Source: CAINEC01 sp046303115 (GTDB taxonomy: Bacteria > Bacteroidota > Bacteroidia > AKYH767-A > OLB10). Taken from it: a stretch of DNA of 64,000 nucleotides. The notes below the pieces were generated by a model that saw nothing but the letters and a program-made list of their open reading frames with translations, made no database searches and was not told where the DNA came from. The stretch lies in NCBI GenBank assembly GCA_046303115.1, contig JBKCGZ010000026.1, positions 1-64,000 on the forward strand. The letters are read 5' to 3'. The translations under genes were made by a program, and so were the position numbers. Of this stretch, positions 25,394 through 34,950 are shown piece after piece. Positions within the stretch are counted from its first letter, which is position 1, and each line of letters starts with the position of its first letter.

Positions 25394-27604
25394 ATGAAAA
25401 TTCGCAAAATGGGTGGGGTCATACTCTGCCTGTTACTATATGCCGTGAGTTACGGACAAACTGATAGTGCTAAAAAAAACCATAATTTAAGAGAGATAAT
25501 AATTATAGTAAACAAAACACAAGAAAAATTAATAAATATTTCTCAAGAGGTAAATGTTATTAATCGCGATATAATTGAGACGTTTAACCCAACTAATTCT
25601 GCCGATTTACTATCCAAACAAGGGTTGCAAGTTCAAATGAGTCAGCAGGGTGGTGGCAGTCCAACGTTGCGCGGATTTGAAGCTTCGAGAATATTATTGG
25701 TTATCGATGGAGTTCGAATGAACAATCTTATTTATCGAGCAGGACATTTGCAAGACATAATTAAAACGGATGTTAATCTACTAGATCGCGTAGAAATTCT
25801 CTACGGACCATCCTCTACTATTTATGGAAGTGATGCGTTAGGCGGTGTGATTCATCTTCGTACAAAGAAGCCGATGTTTTCTTCTTCCACGAAGAAAGAT
25901 ACACATGTTTCTTTCTTGTCAAAATATTCAAGTGCAAATAATGGAATAACGAATCATGTTGATTTCAATTTTGGCTCAAATAAATTCGCGCTATTAACAT
26001 CAGTCTCTTTTAATCAATTTGGAGATTTGCAAGGTGGGAAAAACAGGAATCCGTTTTATGATAGCAACTATGGCGAAAGACCTTATTATATAGCAACCAA
26101 TAATGGTATTGATTCAATAATTAAAAATGATAATCGTTTTTTGCAGGTAGGAACAGCCTACAATCAGGTTGATTTTATTCAGAAAGTATCTTTCAAGCAA
26201 GATATTTACACTACGCACGATTTTAATTTTCAGTATTCTACTACTAACAATGTTCTTCGTTATGATCGATTGACGGATGTTAATTCAACTGGCTCATTGA
26301 AATTTGCAGAATGGTACTACGGTCCACAAACCAGGTTGATGGCTGCTTATACTTTGAATAATTATAATAACAATCGTTTTATGCAAAATTTTCATTTGAA
26401 TATTAGCTATCAATCACTACAAGAAAGTCGTCATAATCGAAGTTATAAAAGCGAAATACTTAATAATCGCATCGAAAATGTGAATGTTATTGGCTATGAT
26501 ATTTATGCTCAACATGAAAGTGAAAAAAGCAAATTGTTGCTCGGATTTGACGGGCAATTGAACTCATTAAAATCCACTGCAAATGCATTCAATATCATTA
26601 ATGGTATAAGATCACCGTTAGATACTCGTTATCCGGATGGCGATAATTTAATGAATAATTTTGGATTGTATGTTTCACATAGTTATAAGCTTTCTCGCAA
26701 GACAAATATTTCAGAAGGCGCACGTTTAGGTTATTCTGCGTTAAGGTCCACGTTGGTTGATACAGCCTTATTATTTAATTTGCCGTATACCAGCATTGAG
26801 CAAACAACTCCTGTTTATTCTGTTTCCTTCGGAATTATACACCGCCCTTCAATATCAAATAAGTTAAGTTTTACAATTGCTACTGGCTTTAGGGTTCCTA
26901 ATGTTGATGACTTATCGAAAATATTTGGATCATCTGAAGGAAATGTCATTGTTCCTAATAAAGAATTGAAGCCGGAGCAAACTATTAATTATGAAATTGG
27001 TTATACGCAATTTTTCGGAAGTAAAACATCATTGGAGAATTACGTTTATTACACTTCCATTAAGGATATTGCTGTGGTTGATAAATTTACTTTTAATGGA
27101 CAGGATTCAATTGTATATGATGGTAGCTTAAGTCAGGTGCTTGCAAATCAAAATAAAAACAAAGGTTTTATTTATGGAGCTAGTTCAAACATTACAACAG
27201 ATTTGAATGATTACTTTAATTTACAATGTGGTTTCAACTATACCTATGGTCGATTGAAAACTGATTCGGTTGATTCGCCTTTAGATCATATTCCTCCATT
27301 CATAGCACGTTTGGCTTTGAGTTATAAAAAAGATAAGGTTAAAGCATTATTCTATTCTAATTATAATGCGGCGAAAAAGCTTAAGGATTATTTTTTGAAT
27401 GGTGAGGATAATGAGCAATATGCTACACCTGACGGTATGCCTGCATGGATTACATTAAATATCAGTGCATCATATAAGATTCAAAGGAACATTGATTTTA
27501 ATTTTATTGTCGAAAATATTTTAGATACACAATATCGAGTATTTGCAAGCGGAATGAATGCGGCTGGGAGGAATTTTATCCTTTCTCTTCGAGGAAATTT
27601 TTAA
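25394..27604 (+). CDS. TonB-dependent receptor, hemoglobin/heme-uptake type
   Basis: This 736-residue outer-membrane receptor has a signal peptide (ending SYGQ), a plug domain (about 40-170) and a 22-strand barrel. The plug reads PTLRGFEASRILLVIDGVR, YRAGHLQDIIKTD and VEILYGPSSTIYGSDALGGV, close to heme/hemoglobin receptors such as HmuR. The last strand is NFILSLRGNF. No carboxypeptidase-like domain precedes the plug. Energy would come from TonB-ExbBD, not in this window. The substrate assignment (heme or hemoglobin) rests on family resemblance. A terminator lies 13 bases beyond the stop. Confidence 0.88.
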   Translation: MKIRKMGGVILCLLLYAVSYGQTDSAKKNHNLREIIIIVNKTQEKLINISQEVNVINRDIIETFNPTNSADLLSKQGLQVQMSQQGGGSPTLRGFEASRILLVIDGVRMNNLIYRAGHLQDIIKTDVNLLDRVEILYGPSSTIYGSDALGGVIHLRTKKPMFSSSTKKDTHVSFLSKYSSANNGITNHVDFNFGSNKFALLTSVSFNQFGDLQGGKNRNPFYDSNYGERPYYIATNNGIDSIIKNDNRFLQVGTAYNQVDFIQKVSFKQDIYTTHDFNFQYSTTNNVLRYDRLTDVNSTGSLKFAEWYYGPQTRLMAAYTLNNYNNNRFMQNFHLNISYQSLQESRHNRSYKSEILNNRIENVNVIGYDIYAQHESEKSKLLLGFDGQLNSLKSTANAFNIINGIRSPLDTRYPDGDNLMNNFGLYVSHSYKLSRKTNISEGARLGYSALRSTLVDTALLFNLPYTSIEQTTPVYSVSFGIIHRPSISNKLSFTIATGFRVPNVDDLSKIFGSSEGNVIVPNKELKPEQTINYEIGYTQFFGSKTSLENYVYYTSIKDIAVVDKFTFNGQDSIVYDGSLSQVLANQNKNKGFIYGASSNITTDLNDYFNLQCGFNYTYGRLKTDSVDSPLDHIPPFIARLALSYKKDKVKALFYSNYNAAKKLKDYFLNGEDNEQYATPDGMPAWITLNISASYKIQRNIDFNFIVENILDTQYRVFASGMNAAGRNFILSLRGNF

Positions 27605-27617
27605 ACAGTATAATTCT

Positions 27618-27648
27618 AAAAAAATCCCCGATAATTCGGGGATTTTTT
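27618..27648. terminator. Bidirectional Rho-independent terminator
   Basis: AAAAAATCCCCG (27619-27630) pairs with CGGGGATTTTTT (27637-27648) around six bases. It ends the receptor gene on the plus strand and reaches the stop codon of the convergent peptidase. Confidence 0.9.
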
Positions 27649-29818
27649 ATAAATTATTGATTAGAAAATTGGTCATTTTAGTATAGAGATGTAATCGTGC
27701 ATTATCTCCATAAATTCCATGGTTTCTATTCGGATAAATAAACAAATCAAATTGTTTATTACTTTTTACCAATGCGTTGATAAAATCCATTGAGTTCTGC
27801 ATATGTACATTATCATCAGCTGATCCATGAACTAATAATAATTTACCTTCTAATTCTTTTGCATAGGTGGTAGGAGAGTTCTTATCATATCCTGCAGCAT
27901 TTTCTTGAGGTGTTTGAAGGTAACGTTCGGTGTAGATGTTATCGTAGTTGCGCCAGTTAGTAACAGGAGCCACTGCAATGCCAGCTTTAAACTGTGTATG
28001 GACTTTTGTCATTAGTAAAGATGTCATGTAGCCACCAAAGCTCCATCCCCAAATTCCCATACGACTATTTTCTACATAGGGTAAACTTTTAATATAGTTT
28101 GATCCTGTTATCTGATCATCTACTTCTAACTTGCCAAGATCTTTATAAATACAATTTGCCCATTCTAATCCACGTCCTGGAGTACCTCTGTTTTCAACAC
28201 TAGCAATAATGTATCCTCGTTGTGCAAGCATTTGATGCCATAAATAATTTCCACCATCCCAATCGTTAGTTACAGTTTGTACACCGGGGCCTCCATATAC
28301 ATTAATTAACACAGGATATTTTAATGTAGAATCAAAATCAGGTGGATAAATCATCCAACCATAAAATTCTAGTCCATTTTTATTTTTGAAGGTAAACTCT
28401 TTTATTTTGCCTAAGCGATATTCTTGTAGTGCCGTTTTTAAATCACGGTTATCTTCTAACACTCTTATTTGCTTACCTGTATTATTTATTAATGAGCAGG
28501 TGTAAGGTTTTCCGTAAGAGGAGTAGGTGTCAACAAAATATTTAAAACCATTACTAAAAGAAGCCGCGTGTGTTCCTTTTTCAGGCGTTAAATTTGTTTT
28601 CTTACCGTCTAACGTAATAGAATATACGTAACGTTCGGTAGGACTTAATTCAGTTGATAAATAATAGAATGTTTTTTTGCTTTCATCAAATCCATAGTAT
28701 GTTGAAATTTCAAAATTACCTTTTGTGATTTGTTTAACGAGTTTTCCATCAACATTATAAAGATAAATATGATTATAGCCATCTCGTGTAGATGTCCAGA
28801 TAAATTGTTTGCCGTTTTCAAGAAAAGTTAAATCATCTGTTATTTCAATAAATGAGTTATTGTCTTCTTTAATTACACAATTTGAAGTGTTATCATTAAC
28901 ATTAATAAATAACAGTTCTAAATGATTTTGATGTCTGTTTAAAGCTTGAACACTGAGAATTCCAGCATTATTAGTCCATTTAATTCTCGGGATATACTCT
29001 CTGTCTTTTCCAGTATTAAGTAAGATATTTTGTTTGCTGCTTACATCGTATGCATAAATTTCAACTTTCGAATTTTCTTCTCCTGCTTTCGGATATTTAT
29101 ACTTTTCTTCTTTAGGATAAAGATCGCCATAGTAAGTCAAGTTGAACTCTTTAACATTCGATTCATCGAATTTATAATAGGCGATTTTTTTTCCGTCAGG
29201 CGACCATGCAAATGCTACATCCATGCTGAACTCTTCTTCGTATACCCAATCAGTTGCGCCATTAATGATGGAATTCTTTTTTCCATCCGTTGTGATTGCG
29301 GTTTCTGTTTTTGTTGCTAAATCATATAGGTAAAGATTGTTTTCTTTCACATAAGCTACTTGTTTATTGTCAGGTGAAAATTGGCAATACATTACTTTAT
29401 CGTTTGATTCGATTTTTGATAGCTGTTTGGTTTTTCGGTTAAAAATAAAATAATTAGACTTGCTCGAATGACGATAAATTGCTTCTGTATTTGAAGAAAT
29501 CAAAATGAGATTTTCATCAGCACTAAACTGATAGTTATCTATTGAAATAGTATCACCTTTAAAAGCTAAATCGTTTTTAGTTAGAATTGTTTCAATGGCT
29601 TTTCCATCTTTAAAATTATATTTTTCAATTTTAAAGATAGGTGTATACACTGATTTAGAATAATGTTCACCATTATTCATCGAATTAAAACCACTAACAG
29701 TTTTAGCAGATAATTTACGACTTGCCCATATATCTTCGATTTGTAAAAATCCTTTTTGAGAGAAGGTACAATTAGCAGTACAAATTAGAATTATAAATGG
29801 AAGGAATGTATTTTTCAT
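27647..29818 (-). CDS. S9 family peptidase, dipeptidyl peptidase IV type
   Basis: This 723-residue serine peptidase has a signal peptide (ending NCTFSQ), an eight-bladed beta-propeller (about 40-480) and a C-terminal alpha/beta hydrolase domain. The catalytic triad is visible: Ser in GWSFGGYM, Asp in HGSADDNVH and His in NRNHGIYG. The glutamates that bind the substrate amino terminus in DPP4 are suggested by VYEEEFSMDVAFAWSPDG. It removes X-Pro or X-Ala dipeptides from peptides in the periplasm. It has its own promoter box and a shared terminator. Confidence 0.92.
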   Translation of the reverse strand: MKNTFLPFIILICTANCTFSQKGFLQIEDIWASRKLSAKTVSGFNSMNNGEHYSKSVYTPIFKIEKYNFKDGKAIETILTKNDLAFKGDTISIDNYQFSADENLILISSNTEAIYRHSSKSNYFIFNRKTKQLSKIESNDKVMYCQFSPDNKQVAYVKENNLYLYDLATKTETAITTDGKKNSIINGATDWVYEEEFSMDVAFAWSPDGKKIAYYKFDESNVKEFNLTYYGDLYPKEEKYKYPKAGEENSKVEIYAYDVSSKQNILLNTGKDREYIPRIKWTNNAGILSVQALNRHQNHLELLFINVNDNTSNCVIKEDNNSFIEITDDLTFLENGKQFIWTSTRDGYNHIYLYNVDGKLVKQITKGNFEISTYYGFDESKKTFYYLSTELSPTERYVYSITLDGKKTNLTPEKGTHAASFSNGFKYFVDTYSSYGKPYTCSLINNTGKQIRVLEDNRDLKTALQEYRLGKIKEFTFKNKNGLEFYGWMIYPPDFDSTLKYPVLINVYGGPGVQTVTNDWDGGNYLWHQMLAQRGYIIASVENRGTPGRGLEWANCIYKDLGKLEVDDQITGSNYIKSLPYVENSRMGIWGWSFGGYMTSLLMTKVHTQFKAGIAVAPVTNWRNYDNIYTERYLQTPQENAAGYDKNSPTTYAKELEGKLLLVHGSADDNVHMQNSMDFINALVKSNKQFDLFIYPNRNHGIYGDNARLHLYTKMTNFLINNL

Positions 29819-29844
29819 AATTATGTTATTAATTTAATGAAATA

Positions 29845-29852
29845 CAAATCTA
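29845..29852 (-). promoter_or_regulatory. TAnnTTTG promoter box, DPP4 gene
   Basis: On the minus strand TAGATTTG lies 26 bases before the ATG at 29818. A divergent plus-strand box starts 30 bases away, at 29882. Confidence 0.5.
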
Positions 29853-29881
29853 CGAATTTGTATTATTAGTAATTAGTTTAT

Positions 29882-29889
29882 TAAATTTG
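29882..29889 (+). promoter_or_regulatory. TAnnTTTG promoter box, gene 29904
   Basis: TAAATTTG followed by C lies 14 bases before the ATG at 29904. Confidence 0.55.
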
Positions 29890-29903
29890 CATTCCAATAA
29901 AAA

Positions 29904-30533
29904 ATGAAAAGAAAACTTTTTACAACCTTTCTGATACTGAGCATAGGATTTCAATCAGTTTTAGCTCAAGTTAATCAAGGAAAGATTATTTATAAAATCG
30001 ATTATCCCGGTATCGATTTACCAGCTGATCAAAAAGCCATGCTTCCATCGGAAAGCACTTGCTATTTTTCAAATAATAATTGTCGCACAGAAAGTGATGG
30101 AATTATGGGAATGAAAATGGTTACCATCTGTGTGAAGGATCAAATGACTATTTTAATGGATGTAATGGGTAAAAAAATTGCCATGAATCCACGTGATAAT
30201 CAATCTATGAAAACTAAGACGCCAACAATTTCTTATTCTGATGAGATAAAGAAAATCGCTGGTCATAATTGTAAGAAAGCAACGTTGATTTTTGATGAAA
30301 ATACAAAAATGATAGTTTGGTACGCTGAAGATATTACAGGTGGTGGTAGCTGGGGTGGTAATTTCAAAAATCTGAAAGGTGCACCACTAGAATATACCGC
30401 TGATTTGAATGGCATGTCGATGACAATGACTGCTAGCAAAGTTTCCGCAGAGAAGGTTTCTAAGAAGAAATACGAGATTCCTTCTGGTTATGAATTTATG
30501 ACTCCTGAACAATTACAACGACAATTTAAATAA
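29904..30533 (+). CDS. Exported DUF4412/GLPGLI-like protein
   Basis: This 209-residue protein has a signal peptide of about 21 residues (ending SVLAQ) and begins its mature part VNQGKIIYKIDYPG, the pattern of the GLPGLI/DUF4412 proteins of Bacteroidota. Later segments such as IAGHNCKKATL and MIVWYAEDI fit the same group. It is predicted periplasmic and its function is unknown. It lies 15 bases before an SdpI-like gene and may form a two-gene operon with it. Confidence 0.7.
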   Translation: MKRKLFTTFLILSIGFQSVLAQVNQGKIIYKIDYPGIDLPADQKAMLPSESTCYFSNNNCRTESDGIMGMKMVTICVKDQMTILMDVMGKKIAMNPRDNQSMKTKTPTISYSDEIKKIAGHNCKKATLIFDENTKMIVWYAEDITGGGSWGGNFKNLKGAPLEYTADLNGMSMTMTASKVSAEKVSKKKYEIPSGYEFMTPEQLQRQFK

Positions 30534-30548
30534 ACCTTTTCGATTTTT

Positions 30549-30911
30549 ATGAATTTTTTACTTCTTGCCTGTTCATTCATCGTTATGGTGATTTTTACTA
30601 TTGGTGTTAAACTAAATCAACGTCCTAGCGAGTATGGTGGATTCGGCTTTAAAACAAATGTGTCTATGCGTAGCGAAGAGACCTGGCATGATGGTAATGT
30701 AACGTTTGGTAGGTATCTTATGATGATTGCTCCATTACAGATAGTAATTTTGATCGTTAGCGAACGGTATTTGCCAAATCACCCATATCGTATTTTTGCA
30801 GTGCTAGCAATCACTACGATAGTTTCAGTATTGTTTGCATATCTTTTAACGCAAAAAAAATTAAGAACCATCTATTTTAAAGATGGTAAACGTCGTCCGA
30901 ATTCTTTTTAA
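30549..30911 (+). CDS. SdpI family membrane protein
   Basis: This 120-residue protein has three predicted membrane segments (about 3-20, 54-72 and 82-100). The segment GGFGFKTNVSMRSEETWHDGN between the first and second is the SdpI/YhfL signature (GxRTxxxxxxxxxW). SdpI protects Bacillus against a toxic peptide, but most family members have no known role, and here no toxin gene is visible. It lies 15 bases downstream of the GLPGLI-like gene. Confidence 0.78.
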   Translation: MNFLLLACSFIVMVIFTIGVKLNQRPSEYGGFGFKTNVSMRSEETWHDGNVTFGRYLMMIAPLQIVILIVSERYLPNHPYRIFAVLAITTIVSVLFAYLLTQKKLRTIYFKDGKRRPNSF

Positions 30912-30931
30912 AAATCATCAAACAATTTAGT

Positions 30932-30939
30932 TACTTTTG
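30932..30939 (+). promoter_or_regulatory. TAnnTTTG promoter box, M61 peptidase gene
   Basis: TACTTTTG followed by C lies 17 bases before the ATG at 30957. Confidence 0.55.
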
Positions 30940-30956
30940 CTCCAAATTAAGAGTAA

Positions 30957-32729
30957 ATGAGATCTATTCTATCATCAATTTTTGGAGTTTTATTATTGTG
31001 CTCCTCCTGTTTAGCACAAGAATATACAATAGAGTTCCCGCATCCCGAGACCCACTATGCGCATATTACGGCCACATTTAAAAAATGGAAGGGTGGTGAT
31101 TTAGAAATCCATATGCCTGTATGGGCTCCTGGATCTTACCTTGTGCGTGAGTTTTCAAAAAATGTGGAATCATTTAGAGCTGCAGATGTAAACGGTAAGC
31201 AGCTTAAAGTGGTTAAAACAAGTAAGAACATATGGACTGTTTCAGCTGAGAAAGGAGACCTAAAAGTGGAGTACGATTTATATGCTAATGAACTTTCAGT
31301 CCGTACAAGTTATATTGATGCTGAGCATGCTTATTTAAACGGGACGAGTGTTTTTGTTTTTGCTAAAGAATATTTATCAAAAAAAGTTAATATAAAAGTT
31401 ATTCCTAATAGCAATTGGAAAACTATTTCTGTTGCTTTAAATAAAACAGCTGGAGATAATAATTCTTTTTCTGCCGATAATTATGATGACCTTGTTGATG
31501 CACCATTTGAAATTGGAAATCATAAAGTATTCTCTTTTGAGTCCTGTGGTGTTAAGCATGAAGTTGCTATGTTCGGGAAAGCTAATTTTAATGAGGAGCA
31601 ATTAAAAAAAGATATGTCTGTAATTACGGAGCAGTCGCTGAATGTATTTGGTGGTCCGCATCCTTGTAAATATTATTTATTCATTGTGCATAATCTTATT
31701 AATGGGGGAGGAGGCTTAGAACATAAAAACTCTACAACTCTTCAAACAGAAAGAAATGGTTATGTGGGTGATGATTATAAAGATTTTTTGACGCTTGTTG
31801 CGCATGAGTATTTTCATTTGTGGAATGTAAAAAGAATGCGTCCTAAATCACTCGGACCTTTTGATTACGACAATGAGAATTATACTAATTTATTATTTGT
31901 TTCAGAGGGGTTCACAGCATATTATGAAGATTTGATTGTGTACCGCAGTGGTTTTTATACGCGTGATGAGTTTTTACAGAAAGTAGCTAATTCATTTTCT
32001 TATTCCGACAACCAGCTAGGTGCCGCAATACAGCCTCTTAATGAAGCGAGTTTTGATGCCTGGATAAAATACTATCGTCCGAATGAAAATTCAAACAATA
32101 GCACGGTAAGCTATTATTCCAAAGGATCTGCAGTTGCTGCCGCATTAGATATGATCATTCGAACTAAAACGAATGCCAAGAAATCGTTGGATGATGTTAT
32201 GCAGGTGCTATATCAGACTTACTTTTTAGGATACGATCGTGGATTTACGGATGCAGAGTTTCAACAGGCTGTAAGTCAAATAACGGGAATAGAGATGAAA
32301 GATTTCTTTAAAAACTATGTATATAATACGCAGCGTATTCCTTTTGATTCAATTACTACTGATTTTGGTTTGACGTTAGAAGATAATTTTGCTGACGAAG
32401 AAAAAGTTTATCTCGGAATTAATTTACAATCTGGTAAAAATACAATCGGATCGGTAGAGCGTAATTCGCCGGCATGGCTTTCTGGATTAAATGCAGGAGA
32501 TGAAGTTGTTGCAATTAATGATATGCGATTTGCTGGTGATATGACGAGTGCGCTTTCTGATGTGCGCATTAATGATAACTTAGAAATATTAATTTCAAGA
32601 GGTGGTTTGATAAAACGATTTACGTTGAAAGCAACCAATACTCCGTATGTTAGTTATTATTTAGTACTAACGGAAGGCCTATCCGAAGTAAAGAAAAATA
32701 TTTTAAAAAGTTGGTTGGGTGATTTGTGA
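30957..32729 (+). CDS. M61 family metallopeptidase with PDZ domain
   Basis: This 590-residue exported protein has a signal peptide (ending SCLAQ), an N-terminal beta domain, a gluzincin catalytic domain with the zinc motif HEYFH (near residue 280) and the downstream zinc-ligand Glu in FVSEGFTAYYEDL, and a C-terminal PDZ domain (INLQSGKNTIGSVERNSPAWLSGLNAGDEV). The M61 glycyl aminopeptidase family is common in Bacteroidota. Its TGA directly abuts the stop codon of the convergent OmpA-family gene. Confidence 0.92.
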   Translation: MRSILSSIFGVLLLCSSCLAQEYTIEFPHPETHYAHITATFKKWKGGDLEIHMPVWAPGSYLVREFSKNVESFRAADVNGKQLKVVKTSKNIWTVSAEKGDLKVEYDLYANELSVRTSYIDAEHAYLNGTSVFVFAKEYLSKKVNIKVIPNSNWKTISVALNKTAGDNNSFSADNYDDLVDAPFEIGNHKVFSFESCGVKHEVAMFGKANFNEEQLKKDMSVITEQSLNVFGGPHPCKYYLFIVHNLINGGGGLEHKNSTTLQTERNGYVGDDYKDFLTLVAHEYFHLWNVKRMRPKSLGPFDYDNENYTNLLFVSEGFTAYYEDLIVYRSGFYTRDEFLQKVANSFSYSDNQLGAAIQPLNEASFDAWIKYYRPNENSNNSTVSYYSKGSAVAAALDMIIRTKTNAKKSLDDVMQVLYQTYFLGYDRGFTDAEFQQAVSQITGIEMKDFFKNYVYNTQRIPFDSITTDFGLTLEDNFADEEKVYLGINLQSGKNTIGSVERNSPAWLSGLNAGDEVVAINDMRFAGDMTSALSDVRINDNLEILISRGGLIKRFTLKATNTPYVSYYLVLTEGLSEVKKNILKSWLGDL

Positions 32730-34652
32730 TTATTTACCAATAATTACAAATTCTGTTCTACGATTCTTTGCCATATTCACTTCTGTATCATTATCGGCTT
32801 TAGGTTTTGTAGCGCCAAAGCCTTTTGATGTAAGGCGACTTTTATCAATTCCTTGTTGAGTGAGATACGTTAACACAGCACTTGCTCTTTCTTCAGAAAG
32901 TTTTTGATTTTCCATCGGATTACCTGCATTATCAGTGTGTCCTTCTATAGATACCTTTAGTGATTTATTGATTTTTAAATATTCGGAAAAGTCCTCAATG
33001 ATGTCTTTATCTTGCTGGTTTAAATCGCTCGAATTAGTGCTGAATAAAATATTATTTAACTGATATGGTTTTCCAACTTCAATCTTTTTAACTTCTACGT
33101 TTACTTTTTTAGGCTGATTAAGTGTTGAATCTTTCTTTGAAAAATACTGCGAATTGTAAGCGAGTCCTTCTTTTTTTACAGTTAGAATATAATCATCATC
33201 AAAGGCCACAACAGATGCATACTTACCAGTGATGCTATCTACTTTTACTTCTACTGTTTCTTTTGTCTTGACATTTTTTAATTCGATTTTAGCATTGGCT
33301 AATTCTGATTTGTCACCCTCAATTTCACCTTTTAAGAATAATACTTTATCCGGTTTTACTGTTTCAGGTAGATCAAATTCATAAATATCATAACCACCAA
33401 CACCTTTTAAACTGTTAGAAGCAAAATAGCCTTTCTTACCATCTGTACTAACAAAGAAACCCACTTCATCTGCTTCGGTGTTGATAGGGTATCCAATATT
33501 AATTGGCTCCGACCAAGTACCATCACTTTTTAATTTACACATGTAAATATCAAAACCACCCATACCAGGTAAATTATCAGAGCTGAAATAGAATGTTCGA
33601 TTGTCGGGATGCATATATGGTGTTTTCTCATTACCGACGGTATTTATAAACTTCGGTAATTTAGATGGAGCAGACCAACCGTTAGCCATTTTTTGCGTAA
33701 CGTAAATATCACTGGTTTTATTAACTGCATCTCTATAACTTACAAAGTAAAGCGCTTTACCATTTGGAGAAATACTTGGCTGACTGTCCCAATATTTAGC
33801 ATCGTTTACTAATGGGCTAACACTTTCTGGTTCTGTCCATGTGCCATTATTATTTTCGCAGGTATAGATATCGAAATTACCACCTTTATTCACGGTAAAG
33901 AAAAGTGTTTTATTATCAACACTGATGGATGCGCCTCCTTCGTTACCACTTGTTGACTTATTAAAAGGCAGTGGCATTGGTTCTCCTTTTGTGAAGGATC
34001 CATCTTTTTTCTCAGCAATCATAAATTTTTCTACGTTGCTAACTGTAACTGCTCCTTTTCGATTTTCATCAAACCTTCTTGTAAAAAAGCATAATTCATT
34101 ATCAGGAGAAATGATTGCGAGATATTCAGGATCTCCAGTTGAAACGCTTTTTAATGCAGATGGATTAAACGGAACAGGATTCATCATGAGTTTTGCTCTT
34201 ACTTTTTTAATCATCGCTTCAGACGCATACTCTTCGCGTACTTTACCGAAACTCAAGTATTCATCAAACAAGCGAATACATTCTTTAAATCGTTTTTGAT
34301 TATAGTAATAATCGCCTAGATGATAATAAGCATCGGCAGAAGCATCAGGACAGAATCGAATGAGTGATTCATATGCGGTGTCCATTTCATCATCTTTATG
34401 AAACTGCATAGCAATATCGCCATATAACCACCACGCATTACCGTTAGTAGAATCCTCTTCAAGTGCTTTTAGTAAAATTTCTTTTATTTTAACAAATGAC
34501 TCTCGTGATTGATTCGCTCTTTCAGCATCTTCATAATACTTCATCGATTTTTTTACGCTAGAAGTTTTACAAGATGCAGGATTTTGACTTAGAGCAGGTG
34601 TGAAAATGGTTGTAGCCCAAAGTCCAAAGAATGCAAAATATATTTTTTTCAT
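32730..34652 (-). CDS. OmpA-family protein with TPR and beta-propeller (PorE-like architecture)
   Basis: This 640-residue protein has a signal peptide (ending TPALSQ), TPR-like helices (about 30-150), PD40-type propeller blades (about 160-430, including SVDNKTLFFTVNKGG and FYFSSDNLPGMGGFDIYM), a carboxypeptidase-regulatory-like domain (about 440-510) and an OmpA peptidoglycan-binding domain (SLKVSIEGHTDNAGNP, MAKNRRTEFVI). This order is that of PorE, a T9SS component that docks the machine to peptidoglycan, but Bacteroidota have many paralogues, so I give no symbol. Unlike many PorE proteins it lacks a lipobox. Confidence 0.87.
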   Translation of the reverse strand: MKKIYFAFFGLWATTIFTPALSQNPASCKTSSVKKSMKYYEDAERANQSRESFVKIKEILLKALEEDSTNGNAWWLYGDIAMQFHKDDEMDTAYESLIRFCPDASADAYYHLGDYYYNQKRFKECIRLFDEYLSFGKVREEYASEAMIKKVRAKLMMNPVPFNPSALKSVSTGDPEYLAIISPDNELCFFTRRFDENRKGAVTVSNVEKFMIAEKKDGSFTKGEPMPLPFNKSTSGNEGGASISVDNKTLFFTVNKGGNFDIYTCENNNGTWTEPESVSPLVNDAKYWDSQPSISPNGKALYFVSYRDAVNKTSDIYVTQKMANGWSAPSKLPKFINTVGNEKTPYMHPDNRTFYFSSDNLPGMGGFDIYMCKLKSDGTWSEPINIGYPINTEADEVGFFVSTDGKKGYFASNSLKGVGGYDIYEFDLPETVKPDKVLFLKGEIEGDKSELANAKIELKNVKTKETVEVKVDSITGKYASVVAFDDDYILTVKKEGLAYNSQYFSKKDSTLNQPKKVNVEVKKIEVGKPYQLNNILFSTNSSDLNQQDKDIIEDFSEYLKINKSLKVSIEGHTDNAGNPMENQKLSEERASAVLTYLTQQGIDKSRLTSKGFGATKPKADNDTEVNMAKNRRTEFVIIGK

Positions 34653-34825
34653 TGCTGATTACGAATCACTACAAATATTCAATCAAAATAGATAACTATT
34701 TTTTATAGTGGATTATTGTTTCAACAAGTAGAAGTTTATAAAGTAGGGTTAATATTATTCATAAAAAATAAATGTTTGTAAATGGATATAAACGTTTATT
34801 AACCGAATAAATGATTTGTACGCGC

Positions 34826-34833
34826 TAATTTTG
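34826..34833 (+). promoter_or_regulatory. TAnnTTTG box in front of a structured intergenic element
   Basis: TAATTTTG followed by C stands on the plus strand in the 298-base gap between two minus-strand genes, with no open reading frame after it. It could drive the RNA candidate at 34836. Confidence 0.35.
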
Positions 34834-34835
34834 CG

Positions 34836-34932
34836 TATGGGGCGGAGGAGTGGTGGCCCCCTATGAAACCGTATTGTTGATTAATAGTTTCGCATAAAAA
34901 AGTCCAGATAAATTATTCTTACCTGGACTTTG
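34836..34932 (+). ncRNA. Candidate structured small RNA (unassigned)
   Basis: Three consecutive hairpins occupy about 100 bases. GGGGC (34839-34843) pairs with GCCCC (34856-34860) around a 12-base purine-rich loop. GAAAC (34865-34869) plus TATT (34872-34875) pairs with AATA and GTTTC (34883-34891). The third hairpin is the terminator-like stem at 34899-34931. The GC-rich first stem stands out in AT-rich surroundings, and a promoter box lies just upstream. It does not match SRP RNA, tmRNA or 6S RNA by eye. The strand is uncertain. Confidence 0.3.
34896..34932 (-). terminator. Rho-independent terminator of the gene at 34951
   Basis: AAAGTCCAG (34899-34907) pairs with CTGGACTTT (34923-34931). 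Read on the minus strand it is followed by six Ts, 19 bases after the stop at 34951. Confidence 0.8.
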
Positions 34933-34950
34933 TAATTAATAATTTTTAAT

